Shown here: in pieces, positions 1-12,427 of the stretch
Numbering within the stretch: the first letter of the stretch is position 1
Layout of the letters: every line of letters starts with the position of its first letter
Assembly (NCBI GenBank): GCA_014526335.1
Contig: JACTAT010000016.1
Location: 7,171,339-7,235,338 of the forward strand
Direction of reading: 5' to 3'
Length of the DNA stretch: 64,000 nt
From: Chrysaora quinquecirrha
Taxonomy: Eukaryota; Cnidaria; Scyphozoa; Semaeostomeae; Pelagiidae
The notes under the pieces: generated by a model
Databases searched by the model: none
What the model was told of the DNA's origin: nothing
What the model saw: only the letters and a program-made list of their open reading frames with translations
Made by a program: the position numbers and the translations under genes

Positions 1-2190
1 TTAAAGGTTTGTGTTTTGATTTTTCCAGTTTTATTTTATAAATAATCATAATTCCTTAGGATACTGGGCTTGTTTTAGATCTTGAATATTTTCATGCATG
101 TTTAGCAGGATCAGAATAGCAAAGATCGGAAATCATAAGTTGTTTGATTGAACTTGTCTAGGCCCATTGAAGGTGAAGGTGAAATAGTGTTGTAGCGCCA
201 GTCGCTAGGATCTCAGTACTAGGTTAACTAATCGATACCTCTACCCTGGCTATGAAGCTACCTTAGGCTCGAACCCTGACCATACTGAGCACCTGACCTG
301 ACACCAAACTGTCAAGTCAGCTAAATTACACGACGACGCCACAGCCCAACATGAAAATGACATCATTTTTAACAAATCGCAATTTTTTGGAAAATCTGCA
401 GGAGGAACCCCAAAATTTTTTTTCACATTCCACCTCACCTTTCTTGGGGCGTAGATTTGGAAAATTGCGTCCAAAATATCCCCTTGAATACGTAAATAGA
501 CATTAATACTGGCATTTTCATACTGATCAGGCCAGGGTGGAATCCATGCTATCTTTACGCGGGAGATTACGCCAATGAAAACTGCTTTCACCCCAAACGA
601 AACAATAGATCCATTGTTCTATCAGAAAAATAGTAATGTTTGCTATTGTTTTCTGAAAGATACACGCCAGTACGCCAACAATTTTCCAAACTCCAAGCCG
701 GATTTCTCTGGCGTAGGCTACATGGATTCCACCCTATCAGGAGTAAAATTTACAGAAGCAATTTTTCTGTTTTCATCCGGATTGGGCTTCTGCCATCCCA
801 ATAGCTTTATACATTTTATTGATTAACATCTCAAATTCCCGAGTAATTTATTGACCGGCTTGCTATGTTAGGTGAACATCTAATAGGAGAACATAATCCT
901 GGAAAGCAAAGCAAGTGTGTTTACAACTTTAACCTGCTATTCCTACCCTGGGCTGAGACCCCAAGCACAAATGGCGCAGTACTAACCATTACATGACGAC
1001 GACTGAATTGACCAAGCAATCATTTAATAAAGGCTTTATTATACTGTATGGTCTTAAAAACAATATTGAATTTTTTCGAACTTTACTGGAGAATGTTATA
1101 CTCAAGAAACATCATTTTTCAGTATTTCATTTCCCATCTCAATCTCTCTCGCTTCATCAATAAGAAATTACGTGGCTATATCACGTGGTTATATCAATGC
1201 CTATCAATATGGCTTGTACGGACCGGTGAACAACCAATCAGATTGCACCATTGCCGGTCTGAAAAGCTGTATTTGCAAACGCCATATAATAACGCCTAAA
1301 ACTGCCAAATTTTTGCCTCCTACAGGATAAGATAGGAAATTCAATATTTTGATCAGTGGACCTTAGAATCGTTTCAATTTTTTTTCAAATATACATATCA
1401 TAACAATGAATAATTACAAAAACTGCAAAAAAATTTTAAATGACAACATAAGTTAATGCAAATCAAACTTTGAAAGATTTTACAAGGAATGATTTACATG
1501 AAACATATCATAACGCAAAATGGCATCAACAATACAATTACAAACATGATACAAGACAATTCAAACAACTATTTGTATGACTATACATATAGGTTATTTA
1601 GCCTATATAGACATATAGGTTATTCATATCACGATTTAACCAAGGGGATCGTGTGTCTTAACTTTGATATTTTGATTGTGCATAAAATTTGAGAAGACAT
1701 AGAACAGTTTCTGTGAAAGGCTATGTTGCTCATTAGGGGACAGGTTAGGGAGCCAGTGAACCTCCCAGGGAAATTTTAGGATGCTTTGTTTATAGCAGTA
1801 GCATTGCCTTATCAAAATCCCAATTTTTCCTATTAAAAGATGAGTACGAGTGGACATCTGATATTAATTGTGCCACTTATTATGCTGTGATGACAAAGCA
1901 GATCAAGTGAAGGATGGACCTCTTTTTGTACCAACAAGTTCAGCTGGTCAGTGAATGTAAGGTCTATGCAGAGTTGCAAAAAGTTATTGACCTTCCTCCC
2001 AAACCTGAAATTTTTGTAACCAACCCTCCTCATGTTAACATGATATAAAATTGCTGAAAAATAGCCAGACAGACTCCTGCACGCACGAGACAAACATAGG
2101 GGCCCTATGGGCATGTTCGAAGAACGACTCTGGTTGAATATAGCTATTTCGGTCAAATGATGAAAGATGTTCATCTGTATGCACAACGAT
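1..2190. other. Flank without a recognised gene
   Basis: I see no credible gene here; the open frames are short, of odd composition and lack splice or family signals. An inverted pair of about 40 bp (arms near 524-565 and 705-745, both containing the 14-mer atggattccaccct or its complement) hints at an old MITE-like insertion. Around 900-1015 there is a second weak tRNA-like stretch resembling the one at 250-350. The rest looks like ordinary AT-rich intergenic DNA. Confidence 0.5.
250..350 (-). repeat. tRNA-derived SINE-like fragment
   Basis: Read on the minus strand, TAGCTGACTTG (313-323) resembles a pol III A box and GGGTTCGAGC (267-276) matches a B box well, about 36 bp apart, a tRNA-like spacing. 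No cloverleaf can be closed and there is no clear tail or target duplication, so a SINE head or decayed tRNA copy is the best reading. A related motif (cgtcgtcatgtaatgg on the minus strand) recurs near 985-1010, which favours a dispersed family. Confidence 0.3.
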
Positions 2191-2590
2191 GACGATAATG
2201 ATTATGATGATAATGGTGGTGGTTATGATGATGATGTTGATGAACACGATGATCATGATGCTGGTTGGTAGGGGTGATTGTGGTTGTATGGTGGGTATGG
2301 TGGTGGTGATAGAGGTTGTTGTGGTGCTGAAGGGGTGGTTGTGGTGGTTGTGATAGGGGTGATCGTGGTGATGGTTGTAGGGGTAGTTGTGGTGGTGGTG
2401 ATAAGGGTGGTCGAGGTGATGGTTGTAGGGGTGGTTCCGGTGGTGGTGATAGGGGTGGTCGAGGTGATGGTTGTAGGGCTGGTTGTGGTGGTGGTAGCGT
2501 TCCTTTAGATGTTGCACACCGTGAATGGTGGTGATAGTAATCATGATGATGATGATGATGATGATTATCATTATTATTATTATTATGACG
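2190..2590. repeat. GGTGGT/GAT-type simple repeat block
   Basis: Imperfect trinucleotide and roughly 36-bp repeats built from ggtggtgat and ggtgatggttgtaggg, ending in runs of (gat)n and (att)n. The glycine/valine-rich frame on + and the histidine/isoleucine-rich frame on - are consequences of the repeat and are not called as genes. A short (gtga)n run follows near 2728-2750. Confidence 0.85.
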
Positions 2591-3220
2591 ATTTTCATCG
2601 TGAGGATAATATTAATGATGATTTGTTTTGAAAACTGTTTTGAAATTGCCGCTCTTTGGCAAAACTCTTTGTTAAATGTTGAGAATGCCTGAAATGTCAT
2701 TTACCAAAGCAAGGTGACAATTTTCAAGTGAGTGAGTGAGTGAGTGACATCCACCCCACACCAATGTGTTCGAAGTTCTTCGAACACAAAAACATGTACA
2801 TATGGACCTTCCCTGGTTGCTTGTATGTTTTAGTGCAAGTGTCAGGCTTTAATATAAGGGAGGCTACACTTTTTTTTTAATAAGCAATCGCTCAGCAAGC
2901 ATCTTAATTGTCTGTACTTGAATTATCTGTAGCAGAAATACAAAGGTCATGTTACTACAAAACCTTCCTCATTTTTTAGCCAAAACCAGTCCTCCAAACC
3001 GGGTGTGTAGGTGTGCAGGGTTTTTGCATCTCTGGGTCTATGCACGACTTGCCATTTCCAGTGAAGTGAGTAAGCTCTAAAATTAGTTGATTCAGGTCAA
3101 GGCTTGACGTAAGAGGCTCTGAAAGTGTAGTCAACTGCATTATTTGATTTCATTTGAGCAACTGCCCTTCCAAAAATTATTCAAACAAGCCTAACATTTC
3201 TTTTTTGCTTATTTATTCAG

Positions 3221-3862
3221 GGATGGAGAAGTTGGTCTTAACCAATGAACAGGAAAACTTTGTTAAGATTTCAAAGATCATATTAGATGTGTTGCCAACG
3301 AAATTAAGGCAATATTTTAAAGACAAATGGGATGCAACATATCATAACAATAACTGGGATGATACATCCAAGAGCAGTCAGTTTCTTGTGAGTCTTATTC
3401 CATCAAACGTGAAAAAAAATCCACATAATAAGAGAAATGTGGACTATCTTAAGACCAATGGAGACACAAGTGACTGGGATCCAACACTGCTGTTTTTTGT
3501 TCTGCTGTATTCAGGTTTACAGCTAATTACGCCTTGTCGTAAAAAGGCACAGAGAAACATTCCTTTATTTGACAGCGAAGTCATAGACATACTGAGGGAG
3601 ATTCGAAATGGCTGCTTTGCTCATCTTAAAGATATGTCACTTCCGTCAGTCGAGTTTCAGACGGTTGTTGGGGACCTGAATACTGTGTGTACATTGTTTG
3701 GACCCGACTGCAAACGCGAAGTAGATGAAATTGTTCAATCGAAAGTTCATACACAATTAAGTGAGCAACTGATGGAGCAGCTGAAAACTCAGGAAAAAAG
3801 CAACGAAGAATTTAATAAATGGCTTCATGAAAGAATTGATGCTTTTGAGAAGGAGTTGACAG
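3221..3862 (+). CDS. HEPN (DZIP3-like) exon of a NACHT receptor, exon 1
   Basis: This is the N-terminal exon of an NLR-like innate immune receptor. The start chosen is ATG at 3223, immediately after a pyrimidine-rich acceptor (ttcttttttgcttatttattcag, ending 3220); the frame also runs open upstream to 3154, so an upstream start is not excluded. From M1 the exon gives 213 codons plus one base, then donor ag|gtatt at 3863. A helical region includes WDPTLLFFVLLYSGL (about 85-99), and RNGCFAH (128-134) fits the HEPN Rx4-6H motif. In HEPN proteins this motif can form an RNase site; in DZIP3-like HEPN domains of animal NLRs its activity is not generally established. The end is charged and coiled-coil prone (about 170-213). 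Exon 2 follows in phase 1 after 843 bp. Family assignment is by eye and fairly sure; activity is inference. Confidence 0.75.
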
Positions 3863-4705
3863 GTATTTGCCTCTTCAAGTTGTGTTTTATGTTGTAAGGT
3901 TTCAATTTCCTTTCAATTTGCAAGCCGTTACTCTTATATAATGTTCTTAAAAGTATTTACAAATGCACTTGTAGTTAAAGTATTTTGTTTTCACGTTTTT
4001 TAGGAACAACCTTTTTAAGAATTACCAGGCTGAAATTTGAGTCAAACGTTTTTGCTATCTTCAAAAATTTTGGAATACTCAGAAGCAAAGTTTACCGTCG
4101 TATTGCCGTTGCCCGGAAACGCACTTTAAACCTGTTTTTGAGAAGGGTAGGGGGGTGGTCATAGACTTATTACACGAGTCCTAGTTATCGCTAAGGGCTG
4201 ACGACCGAAATCAAAACCACTCAAACCTCTTTAAGCAAACAGCAGTTTGGTTGTTGTTGTTGTTGTTGCTGTTTGCTTGTTGTTGTTGTTTTTGCTGTTT
4301 GCGAAGAGAGGGGCTCATGGAATAGGTCTAGGGGACACAAGTTAGTGAAAATTCACTTTTAAATTACTGAAATCGGAGAGCACTTGTTTGGTTTAATTTT
4401 TCAAAAGTATCTTCTGTTTTGATAGTTTCCATAGTTTCCAAGGTTTCATTGGGCTCAAGTCTAAAACAGGGATGTTAGTTTTTCGAAGACATTTTTTCTT
4501 TGCCTTACAGAGTTAAACAAAGAATTTAATATCAAATTTTTTTAGGAAATATAACCTTGTTTGCGGATAAATGACCATTAAATCAACTTATTTACAAAAG
4601 GATCACCCACCAAACCATGGATTATTACCTGATGCTCAAATAATTATTTAATAGCCTGCCAAATTAGGTTTTTTATTTACTTTTAATTTAATTTTCATTT
4701 AAAAG
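3863..4705. other. Intron 1 of receptor A
   Basis: No coding or mobile element recognised. A (ttg)n microsatellite lies at about 4250-4300. The 3' end has a T-rich tract before the acceptor aaaag at 4701-4705. Confidence 0.55.
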
Positions 4706-4789
4706 AAACAAGAGACAGAACAGAAAATTTGGTATCAACAGTACAAAAAATCGAAACAGCACAAAAAAGGTCTGCTGAGCATGTCCAGG
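4706..4789 (+). CDS. Receptor A exon 2, coiled-coil linker
   Basis: An 84-bp exon (28 codons, phase 1 at both ends) between acceptor catttaaaag and donor cagg|gtaagt. Joined to the phase-1 end of exon 1 it stays open and encodes a polar helical stretch containing ENLVSTVQKIETAQK, with hydrophobic residues spaced as in a coiled coil. Exons 3 and 4 have the same design, suggesting a modular linker between HEPN and NACHT. The exon is short, so support rests on splice consensus, phase and composition. Confidence 0.6.
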
Positions 4790-6787
4790 GTAAGTTCTTC
4801 TTCATCAATCTTGAACTCTTTGAACCTTGTGTTAGTGTAGTGACAATTTCCCTGCTGGAAACAAATCCAATTAAAACAGCAAGACGAGCAAATTACTACG
4901 CTTCTCGAAATATAATGCTGCTACAAGACCATCAGTTTACATGCTCACCTTAAATTAATTGATAATGATGATGCTGGCCCATGAAAGAACTCTTGACACT
5001 ATCGTTAGTTGTTCTAATGAGTACCAAGCAACTTGAAAGGGAAAATCTCTTTTTGAAAAACTAATGACATATCCGTCCAAACAAAGTTATATCCATCCAA
5101 ATTTGTACCAAATTTTGCAGAAATATCAACTTCTGCCTGTTCTCAGGCATTTAGATGAAAAAAGCTCACCAGCCCCTTTAAGCGGGCATGACTATACTGC
5201 ACAGCATAGGCTCGTCATTTTGATGACGATATTATTAGCCTTTTTGGTGAGGAACATATCAATGAAGATATCTATCAAAATATCGATAAAGATATCGATC
5301 ATGATGAAATTGATCAAGTTATCAATCATGATGACATTGATCAAGATAACATTAGTCATCATGTTCACCTTCGATGATTTCTCACCCAAGTTAAGCGAAT
5401 GCTGGCGTAATCTCGATTTTGTAGAGATTATGTAGAACTGTTGTAGAAACTGTTGCTACACTGAAGGACCCACCTTTTCCTGACCATCTTGCTAAAGTTC
5501 TCTAATAGCTGTTGCCCTCTAAACAGCAGCGGCAGAGTATACCGCCCTGAGCTCAACTCTTTAGAGTCATTGGAGTGGACATAACCGAACCCTAAACAGT
5601 TTTGGATGATGACCAAGAAGCAATCACAGTGACAATGAATCCAGTTGAAGATAAACGAATGAAACACATGAACATCGGATAGTCAATACCATATTTCCTT
5701 CGTGAACAAATTCAGAAATAAACAACCGAACTTGACATTGTAACTGTATTATATTGTAACACAAAAATTATGCTTGCTGATACATGTACAAGGCCAATAG
5801 AAGAGAAGCCATTATGAATAACTACGTTCAAAACTTGAACTCATGAAGTAGAAGCTTTGCTGCAACTGTTCAGTGTTGATTGATTTCTTGCTGTAACTGT
5901 TCACTGAGTGTAAGCGTCATCAACATTATCCAGCTCTACTCTGCTAAATCATAAATCGTAGATCAGTTATCAACATTCGGAGCATTTCTTGCAGGGATTT
6001 TGCTCATGGTTTCCTCAGTGGAGTTGTCATCTTTGCATTAGCTTTTCAATGTGACGATCTTTTAAGACAATCTCAAATTGCTATTTGCCGGGGCTGTTCC
6101 ATTAAAAGACAGCAACTATCAGTTTTCATGAGCAATAATTTTACTCTGTCTTCTTTCACAAAGGACGCCTGATCTTGATCAGTTTTAGACTTACCCTAAG
6201 TCTAAATCTTTCCTTATCCGAACACAATCATGCCAGAAATATCATGGCGCTGCGGAGGAGACAAAGAGAAAAGTGAACGGAGATTCACTTTTCTCCATTC
6301 ACTTTTCTCACTGTCTCCTCCGCAACGCTGTCACATTTCGGTTACGAATTCGTGTTCGGATAAAAAAAGATTTAGACTTAGGGTAAGTCTAGATCAGTTT
6401 GGAATAGCTGAATTACATTAGTTTTTCTCTAATACAAATCTCTTTATCTTTGGACAAAGAAAATGTGTCGGAAGATCAATGGTATTTTAGTGGCCATCTA
6501 AATTAGAGCCAATCACTGTGGGGACATGTTGCCTAGAAAGCATCAGATTCCTTGTGAGAGCATTTTGATTTGGGTTTGTCAAAGTATGAGGAATTTAGTA
6601 ATCATCAGGAAAAATGTTATCTTACTAGACTGTTTGCCTTCGCTTCATTTGTCAAGGTTTTTTGTAAGCTGTTGCCTTATTCTATGTAAATGCATACCTT
6701 TTTTAGTTTAAATAGAATGGAAAATGGTGTATGACAGGGCTGTTTCGATATGAATCTACTGTATTATTATACTTTTGCCTGCATTAG
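4790..6787. other. Intron 2 of receptor A
   Basis: No further exon could be supported. It contains a cryptically repetitive ATC/GAT-rich stretch (about 5245-5370, many gatatcgat-like words) and a foldback MITE at 6186-6391. ORFs on either strand here are short and have no family features. Confidence 0.5.
6186..6391. mobile_element. Foldback MITE with 9-bp target duplication
   Basis: The 206-bp element is nearly a full palindrome: arms of about 100 bp begin tagacttaccctaagtcta and end in its complement, with a short centre near 6285. It is flanked by perfect 9-bp direct repeats gatcagttt at 6177-6185 and 6392-6400. A 9-bp duplication with long inverted arms is typical of Mutator-like (MULE) non-autonomous elements; the assignment to that superfamily is inference because no transposase is present. 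It sits in receptor A intron 2. Confidence 0.85.
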
Positions 6788-6850
6788 GAACAAGACAAAT
6801 AGTTGAAATTCTTGCAAAGAAGCAGAAATTGACTGATGAAAGTATCAAAG
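6788..6850 (+). CDS. Receptor A exon 3, coiled-coil linker
   Basis: A 63-bp exon (21 codons, phase 1 at both ends) between acceptor tttgcctgcattag and donor aaag|gtaagt. In the shared frame it encodes a charged helix with QIVEILAKKQKLTDES. Same size and phase as exon 4, and similar in style to exon 2, so exon skipping or duplication would keep the frame. The next accepted exon in cassette A is 16.7 kb downstream. Confidence 0.6.
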
Positions 6851-7117
6851 GTAAGTTGGCTGTTGAACTACTAAATTTGCAATCATTAAACCACAAAGTC
6901 GTATTTTGAAACCAACGTGACGATGAACCTTTTGTTTCTTTGAATGTTGAGTTTTTTAATTTTAGTTTTATCTTTTACAACTTTTGGACTGTCTACGTTG
7001 GTTTTGGATGCGTAATAATGTCTTTTCTGTCATAAACAACAAATTGTTTTGCTTGGCCTTGCCTTTCTTGAAGCATACATTCGACTCTGTATAAGGAATT
7101 AGTAACCACTGATCATA

Positions 7118-9570
7118 CACCAGTTAAAGATATTATTAGCTAGTAAAGTTGTGATTAACCAGTGAAAGGTATTATTAAACAACAATTGTTAACCAGTGAA
7201 AGGTAAATTAAATAATGAAAGGTAATATTAACAAGTAAAAGGTATTATAAACCAGTGAAAGGTATAATTAACCAGTGAAAGGTAATATTAACCAGTGAAA
7301 GGTATGATTAACAAATGAAAGGTAATATTAACAAGTGGTGATCGACCAATGAAAGGTAATATTAACCAGTGAAAGGTATTTTGAACCATTAAAAGGTATA
7401 ATTAACCGATGAAAGGCAATATTAAACAGTGAAAGGTATGATTAACCAATGAAAGGTAATATTAACCAGTGAAAAGTATGATTAACCAATGAAAGGTATA
7501 ATTAACCAGTGAAAAATATAATAAACCAGTGAAAGGTATATTTAACCAATGAAAGGCAATATTAAACAGTGAAAGGTATGGTTAACCAATGAAAGGTAAT
7601 ATTAACCAGTGAAAAATATAATATACCAGTGAAAGGTATAATTAACCATTGAAAGGTAATATTAAACAGTGAAAGGTATGATTAACCAATGAAAAGTAGT
7701 ATTAACCAGTGAAAAATATAATAAACCAGTGAAAGGTATAATTAACCAATGAAAGGTAATATTAACCAGTGAAAGGTATGGTTAGCCAATGAAAGGTATA
7801 ATTAACCAGTGAAAAATATAATAAACCAGTGAAAGGTATAATTAACCAATGAAAGGCAATATTAAACAGTGAAAGGTATGGTTAACCAATGAAAGGTAAT
7901 ATTAACCAGTGAAAAGTATGATTAACCAATGAAAGGTATAATTAACCAGTGAAAAATATAATAAACCAGTGAAAGGTATATTTAACCAATGAAAGGCAAT
8001 ATTAAACAGTGAAAGGTATGGTTAGCCAATGAAAGGTTTAATTAACCAGTGAAAAATATAGTAAACCAGTGAAAGGTGTAATTCACCAATGAAAGGCAAT
8101 ATGAAACAGTGAAAGCTATGGTTAACCAATGAAAGGTAATATTTACCAGTGAAAAATATAATAAGCCAGTGAAAGGTATAATCAACCAATGAAAGGCAAT
8201 ATTAAACAGTGAAAGGTATGATTAACCAATGAAAGGTAATATTAACCAGTTAAAAATATAATAAACCAGTGAAAGGTATAATTAACCAATGAAAGGTAAT
8301 ATTAACCAGTGAAGGGTATGGGTAACCAATGAAAGGCATAATTAACCAGTGAAAAATATAATAAACCAGTGAAAGGTATAATTAACCAATTAAAGGTAAT
8401 ATTAAACACTGAAAAATTTAATAAACCAGTCAAAGGTATAATTAACCAATGAAAGGTAATATTAACCAGTGAAAGGTACTTTGAACCATTGAAAGGTATA
8501 ATTAACCAATGAAAGGTAATATTAACCAATGAAAGGTAATATTAACCAGTGAAAGGTATGATTAACCAATGAAAGGTAATATTAACCAGTGAAAGGTATT
8601 TTGAACCATTGAAAGGTATAATTAACCAATGAAAGGTAATATTAACCAGTGAAAGGTATGATTAACCAATGAAAGGTAATATTAACCAGTGAAATGTATG
8701 ATTAACCAATGAAAGGTAATATTAACCAGTGAAAGGTATGGTTAACCAATGAAAGGTAATATTAACCAGTGAAAAATATTATAAACCATTGAAAGGTATA
8801 ATTTACCAATGAATTGTAATATTAACCAGTGAAAGGTATAATTAACCAATGAAAGGTAATATTAACCAACGAAAAGTAATATTAACCAGTGAAGGTATTA
8901 TAAACCCGTGGAAAGTAATATTAAACCAGTGAAAGGTATAATTCACTAATGAAAGGTAATATTAACCTGTGAAAGGTATTGTAAACCAGTGAAAGACAAT
9001 ATTAAACAGTGAAAGGTATGGTTAACCAATGAAAGGTAATATTAACCAGTGAATGATATTATAAACCATTTAAAGGCATAATTAACCAATGAAAAGTAAT
9101 ATTAAACAGTGAAAGGTATGATCAACCAATGAAAGGTAATATTAACCAGTGAAAAATATATTAAACCAGTGAAAGGTATAATTAACCAATGAAAGGTAAT
9201 ATTAACCAGTGAAAGGTATGATTAACCAATGAAAGGTAATATTAACCAGTGAAAAGTATGATTAACCAATGAAAGGTATAATTAACCAGTGAAAAATATA
9301 ATAAACCAGCGAAAGGTATATTTAACCAATGAAAGGCAATATTAAACAGTGAAAGGTATGGTTAACCAATGAAAGGTAATATTATTCAGTGAAAAATATA
9401 ATATACCAGTGAAAGGTATAATTAACCATTGAAAGGTAATATTAAACAGTGAAAGGTATGATTAACCAATGAAAAGTAGTATTAACCAGTGAAAAATATA
9501 ATAAACCAGTGAAAGGTATAATTAACCAATGAAAGGTAATATTAACCAGTGAAAGGTATGGTTAGCCAAT
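7118..9570. repeat. 20-bp satellite array, block 1
   Basis: About 120 monomers of 20 bp alternating between attaaccaatgaaaggtaat and attaaccagtgaaaggtatg variants, giving a 40-bp dimer rhythm. The array lies in receptor A intron 3. Its last part (about 8020-9300) is almost identical to about 21735-23015 in block 2, offset by about 13,713 bp, so the two blocks share a duplicated segment. It ends abruptly at the LTR of the BEL element. ORFs inside are repeat artefacts. Confidence 0.95.
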
Positions 9571-9876
9571 TGTTGGGAATTTGTTCTGCTCCGCAACAAT
9601 AACTCACGAAAGATTTTACGCAATAAGTAGACTTGCTTTTTCCTCAATGTTAAATACAATAAAAAAATACTAAGATTTCGATTCACTTCACGATTATCTC
9701 AAGTTCTCACTTCCTCGTGCTTTTCTAAGTTCCTCATGTATTTTTTCCCGTTCTCACGAATTTACTAGTTTACTTGAAATCGAGGTTAATTAACATAACA
9801 AAGAATTAAATAAAAAAAGGTAGTCCAAATACTGTAAAAGTTCATAAGTTCAAAAAGTCGCATAAAGTTCTTGACA
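9571..9876 (-). repeat. BEL 1 3' LTR
   Basis: 306 bp, TGTTGGG...TTGACA on the + strand. It matches 15373-15677 over its whole length except for one-base length differences in A runs. As the element is on the minus strand, this is the 3' copy. Confidence 0.95.
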
Positions 9877-9890
9877 CTCTCCCCCTATTT
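9877..9890 (-). other. BEL 1 polypurine tract
   Basis: Directly next to the 3' LTR; on the minus strand it reads AAATAGGGGGAGAG. It is the expected plus-strand primer for an LTR element. Confidence 0.75.
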
Positions 9891-9941
9891 GTTCCGAAAG
9901 GGAACAAATATAATCAGTGTTCAGTTAAAGTTCAAAGAGTG

Positions 9942-10203
9942 TCATCCTCGTCTTCTTCTGCTACAACTCTTATGATTTCTGCTGCGTTCACGGCTGCTCT
10001 CCTTTTTTGGCTTGAATTCTCTGGCTTCAGGATCAAGATGTTTGTCCTCACTTCTGGGAATATTACAGTGCAGTTCAAGCGGATATAGATGTTGAATCGG
10101 TCTTTCCCAGTATGATTTTCCGGCTCTCAAGCGAGCTCCTCTGACAACTCCATCTCTTCCGCTGATAAGCTCTTCAACGATTCCAAGGTTCCACTTGCCT
10201 CTG
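9942..10203 (-). pseudogene. BEL 1 integrase C-terminal tail
   Basis: Continuation of the integrase C-terminal region after the shift near 10216. It contains ERPIQHLYPLEL, matching ERPVQLLYPMEF of element 2, then a basic, low-complexity end. It is separated from the main integrase frame by an extra A in a run of six, so it is described as a fragment and not as a gene. Confidence 0.7.
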
Positions 10204-11112
10204 TTACGATCTTCGTTTTTTGATGATTACAACGTCTCCAACTTCAAGATTCGGTGACTTTGATGGCTGTTTGAGGTGATGTCGCTCCCTCAGTCCTCTG
10301 ATATATTCTGCAGTCCATCTATTCCATAGTGACTGTTTACATCTCTTCAGGTAAATCGCTCGTTTCTTCAGGTCTTTATCTTCTAAAGCTTCTGGATCTT
10401 CTTCGATTAGCTTGTTTGGAAATCCAAACATCATCACATTCGGCGTGAGAATTGGCTGCTGTATGTCGTCTTCGATGTATCCAAGTGGACGATTGTTCAA
10501 AGCTGTTTCTATGTCGAGGATCACCTCTTCCAGTTCACTCCACTTCAGCTGTGCTCTTCCGATAGTCTTATAAAGCGATTGTTTAATAAGACCAATCAGC
10601 CTTTCAAATTGCCCGCCCCACCAGGGCGCTTTGCTTAAGTTAAATTGCCAGCTGATGCTTTGGTGGGCAGTAAAATCTCTCAGCTTCTCATCTTTCATTA
10701 TCTTCCTCAGCCATGTCGCACCAGCCACAAATGTTCTTCCGTTGTCTGTGTAGATTCTTTCTGGTCGTCCTTTTCTTGCGATGAATCTCTTCAAACACTT
10801 CAAGAATTCTTCAACGGTTTGATCACGCAGAAGTTCGATGTAGATAGCTCTGGTGACACTGCAGGAAATAAGTAAGATGTAGGATTTACCAAGTTGATCT
10901 TGTCTGCGTTTGTAGTATAGTGGTCCAGCATAGTCTATTCCAACAGCTTGGAATGGACGCAAACCTTCTGTTCTGCTCTTAGGGAGATTCCCTTCAGGCG
11001 GTTTGGAGAATGCAACTGCATGGAAACGTTTACAACCATGACAGCTTCTGATTACCCTTTTAGTCAGCTGACGAAGACGTGGAATCCAATACTTTTCTCG
11101 AACTGACGTCAT
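10204..11112 (-). pseudogene. BEL 1 integrase
   Basis: Integrase of the retrotransposon, which inserts the cDNA into host chromatin. Visible: part of the zinc-binding domain with CHGCKRFH, catalytic core with D in GIDYAGP, D in IYTDNGRTF and E in WWGGQFERLIGLIK (D,D,E spacing as in LTR integrases), then the C-terminal region with GDVVIIK. The frame is cut off from RNase H upstream by a shift in a G run near 11120-11127, and from its own tail by a shift in an A run near 10216. The catalytic residues look intact. Confidence 0.9.
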
Positions 11113-12341
11113 TGTAAGTCCAGCTCCCCCCGTGCAAGGTCTTCTTGTGACAATCCATCACCAACTTTTCGCTGAAAGCTGACTTTGGTGGCAGGTAAAT
11201 GGGGTAGACCCCCTTGTATTCTTCCTCTGCATTCATACAATCCGCTGCTGTTCTTCTGCAGGTTAAGTGTAAGCTGATCTTGTTTGAATGCTTCAGTACT
11301 ACTGACTAGTTCTTGCTCTCTTCTTATGCAGGATTGTATCTGGTGTTCTGTTTCTTCTGCTGTTAATGGTCCGGAAACTCGATCTTCTTTCTTCAATCTG
11401 CTGTTATTGATAAATCTTGCCATCCAGGACAAAATTCTGATGACTTTCCAGAAACTGAATTTGCTGATCAAGTTGTCGATATCTTCTGTCTTCTGAACAG
11501 CAACTACAAGCACTTCTTTGATTAGCTTGGCTTCTTCTTCTGATTCTCTGCTTTGCTGCACAATCAGCTCGTCAGGCCAACTGGATCTTTCAGGTAGCCA
11601 ACTAGGTCCCTTCAACCAGGTTTCTGATAACTTGCTAGCTTTTTCACCCCGGCTCCCAATATCTGCCGGATTTTCATCTGTAGTCACATGTCGCCAAGTG
11701 ATGTAATTCTTCTCGTTAATCAGTCTGACTCTATTAGCCACAAATTGTTTGTAACTGCCTTTATTTCCAATCCAATACAGGGCAACAGTACTATCTAGCC
11801 AGCCATAGATGTCTCCAACTGGATAGCCTTTGAGTGCTTCTTTGACGTTGTTTACCAAATTGGCTGCCATATGTGCTGCAACAAGCTCAAGCCGTGGGAT
11901 GCTTAAGTTCTTCTTTGCTAGACGTGCTTTTGCTGCAAGCAACCCTTGATTGGTACCTGAGTCTTGCTTGACTACAGCATAAACAGCAGCAGAAGTTCCT
12001 TTTCCGCTGGTATCACCAAAGACATGGAGTTCCACTGAGTGAATTGGTTCTTGGAAGCTGCACAGACTTCTAGGTACTTCAACGATAGATGCTAAGTTCT
12101 TCTCAAAGATCTTCCAGGCTTTCACGATTTCTTCAGGTAGATCTGCATCCCAGGAGAGACTCTGATCACAACAGGTCCTGTATATCAATTTGCCAAGTAA
12201 CAATGTCGGTGATGCTAAACCGAGTGGATCATAGACGGAGGCCAGGCTTCGCAGAACTCCTCTCTTTGTCAGCTCAGCTTGATTGGTTGGAAAGGCTACT
12301 GCTAGAGTATCTTTTGCTTTATTCCATGTGAGACCAAGCAT
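11109..12341 (-). pseudogene. BEL 1 RT thumb, RNase H and integrase N-term
   Basis: A 410-codon frame that begins inside the region after the RT palm (MLGLTWNKAKDTL), carries RNase H with ELHVFGDTSGKGTSAAVYAV (D of the first catalytic position) and PRLELVAAHMAAN, a WLDSTVAL strand and TDENPADIGSRG near the end of RNase H, then the linker to integrase. It overlaps the integrase frame by four bases at 11109-11112 because of the G-run shift. The upstream shift near 12440 separates it from the RT palm. Confidence 0.9.
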
Positions 12342-12427
12342 TTTGGTCTCATCTGCTCTGACACCCAGCTGTTCTTTGGCATAGCTCTGGTCTGCATTTT
12401 TCTCTTCTTTGTGTGTTTCCAGCTCTT

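Noticed and set aside
2035..2700. His/Ile-rich 221-codon ORF on the minus strand and Gly/Val-rich ORF on the plus strand
   Set aside because: Both are translations of simple repeats without family signals.
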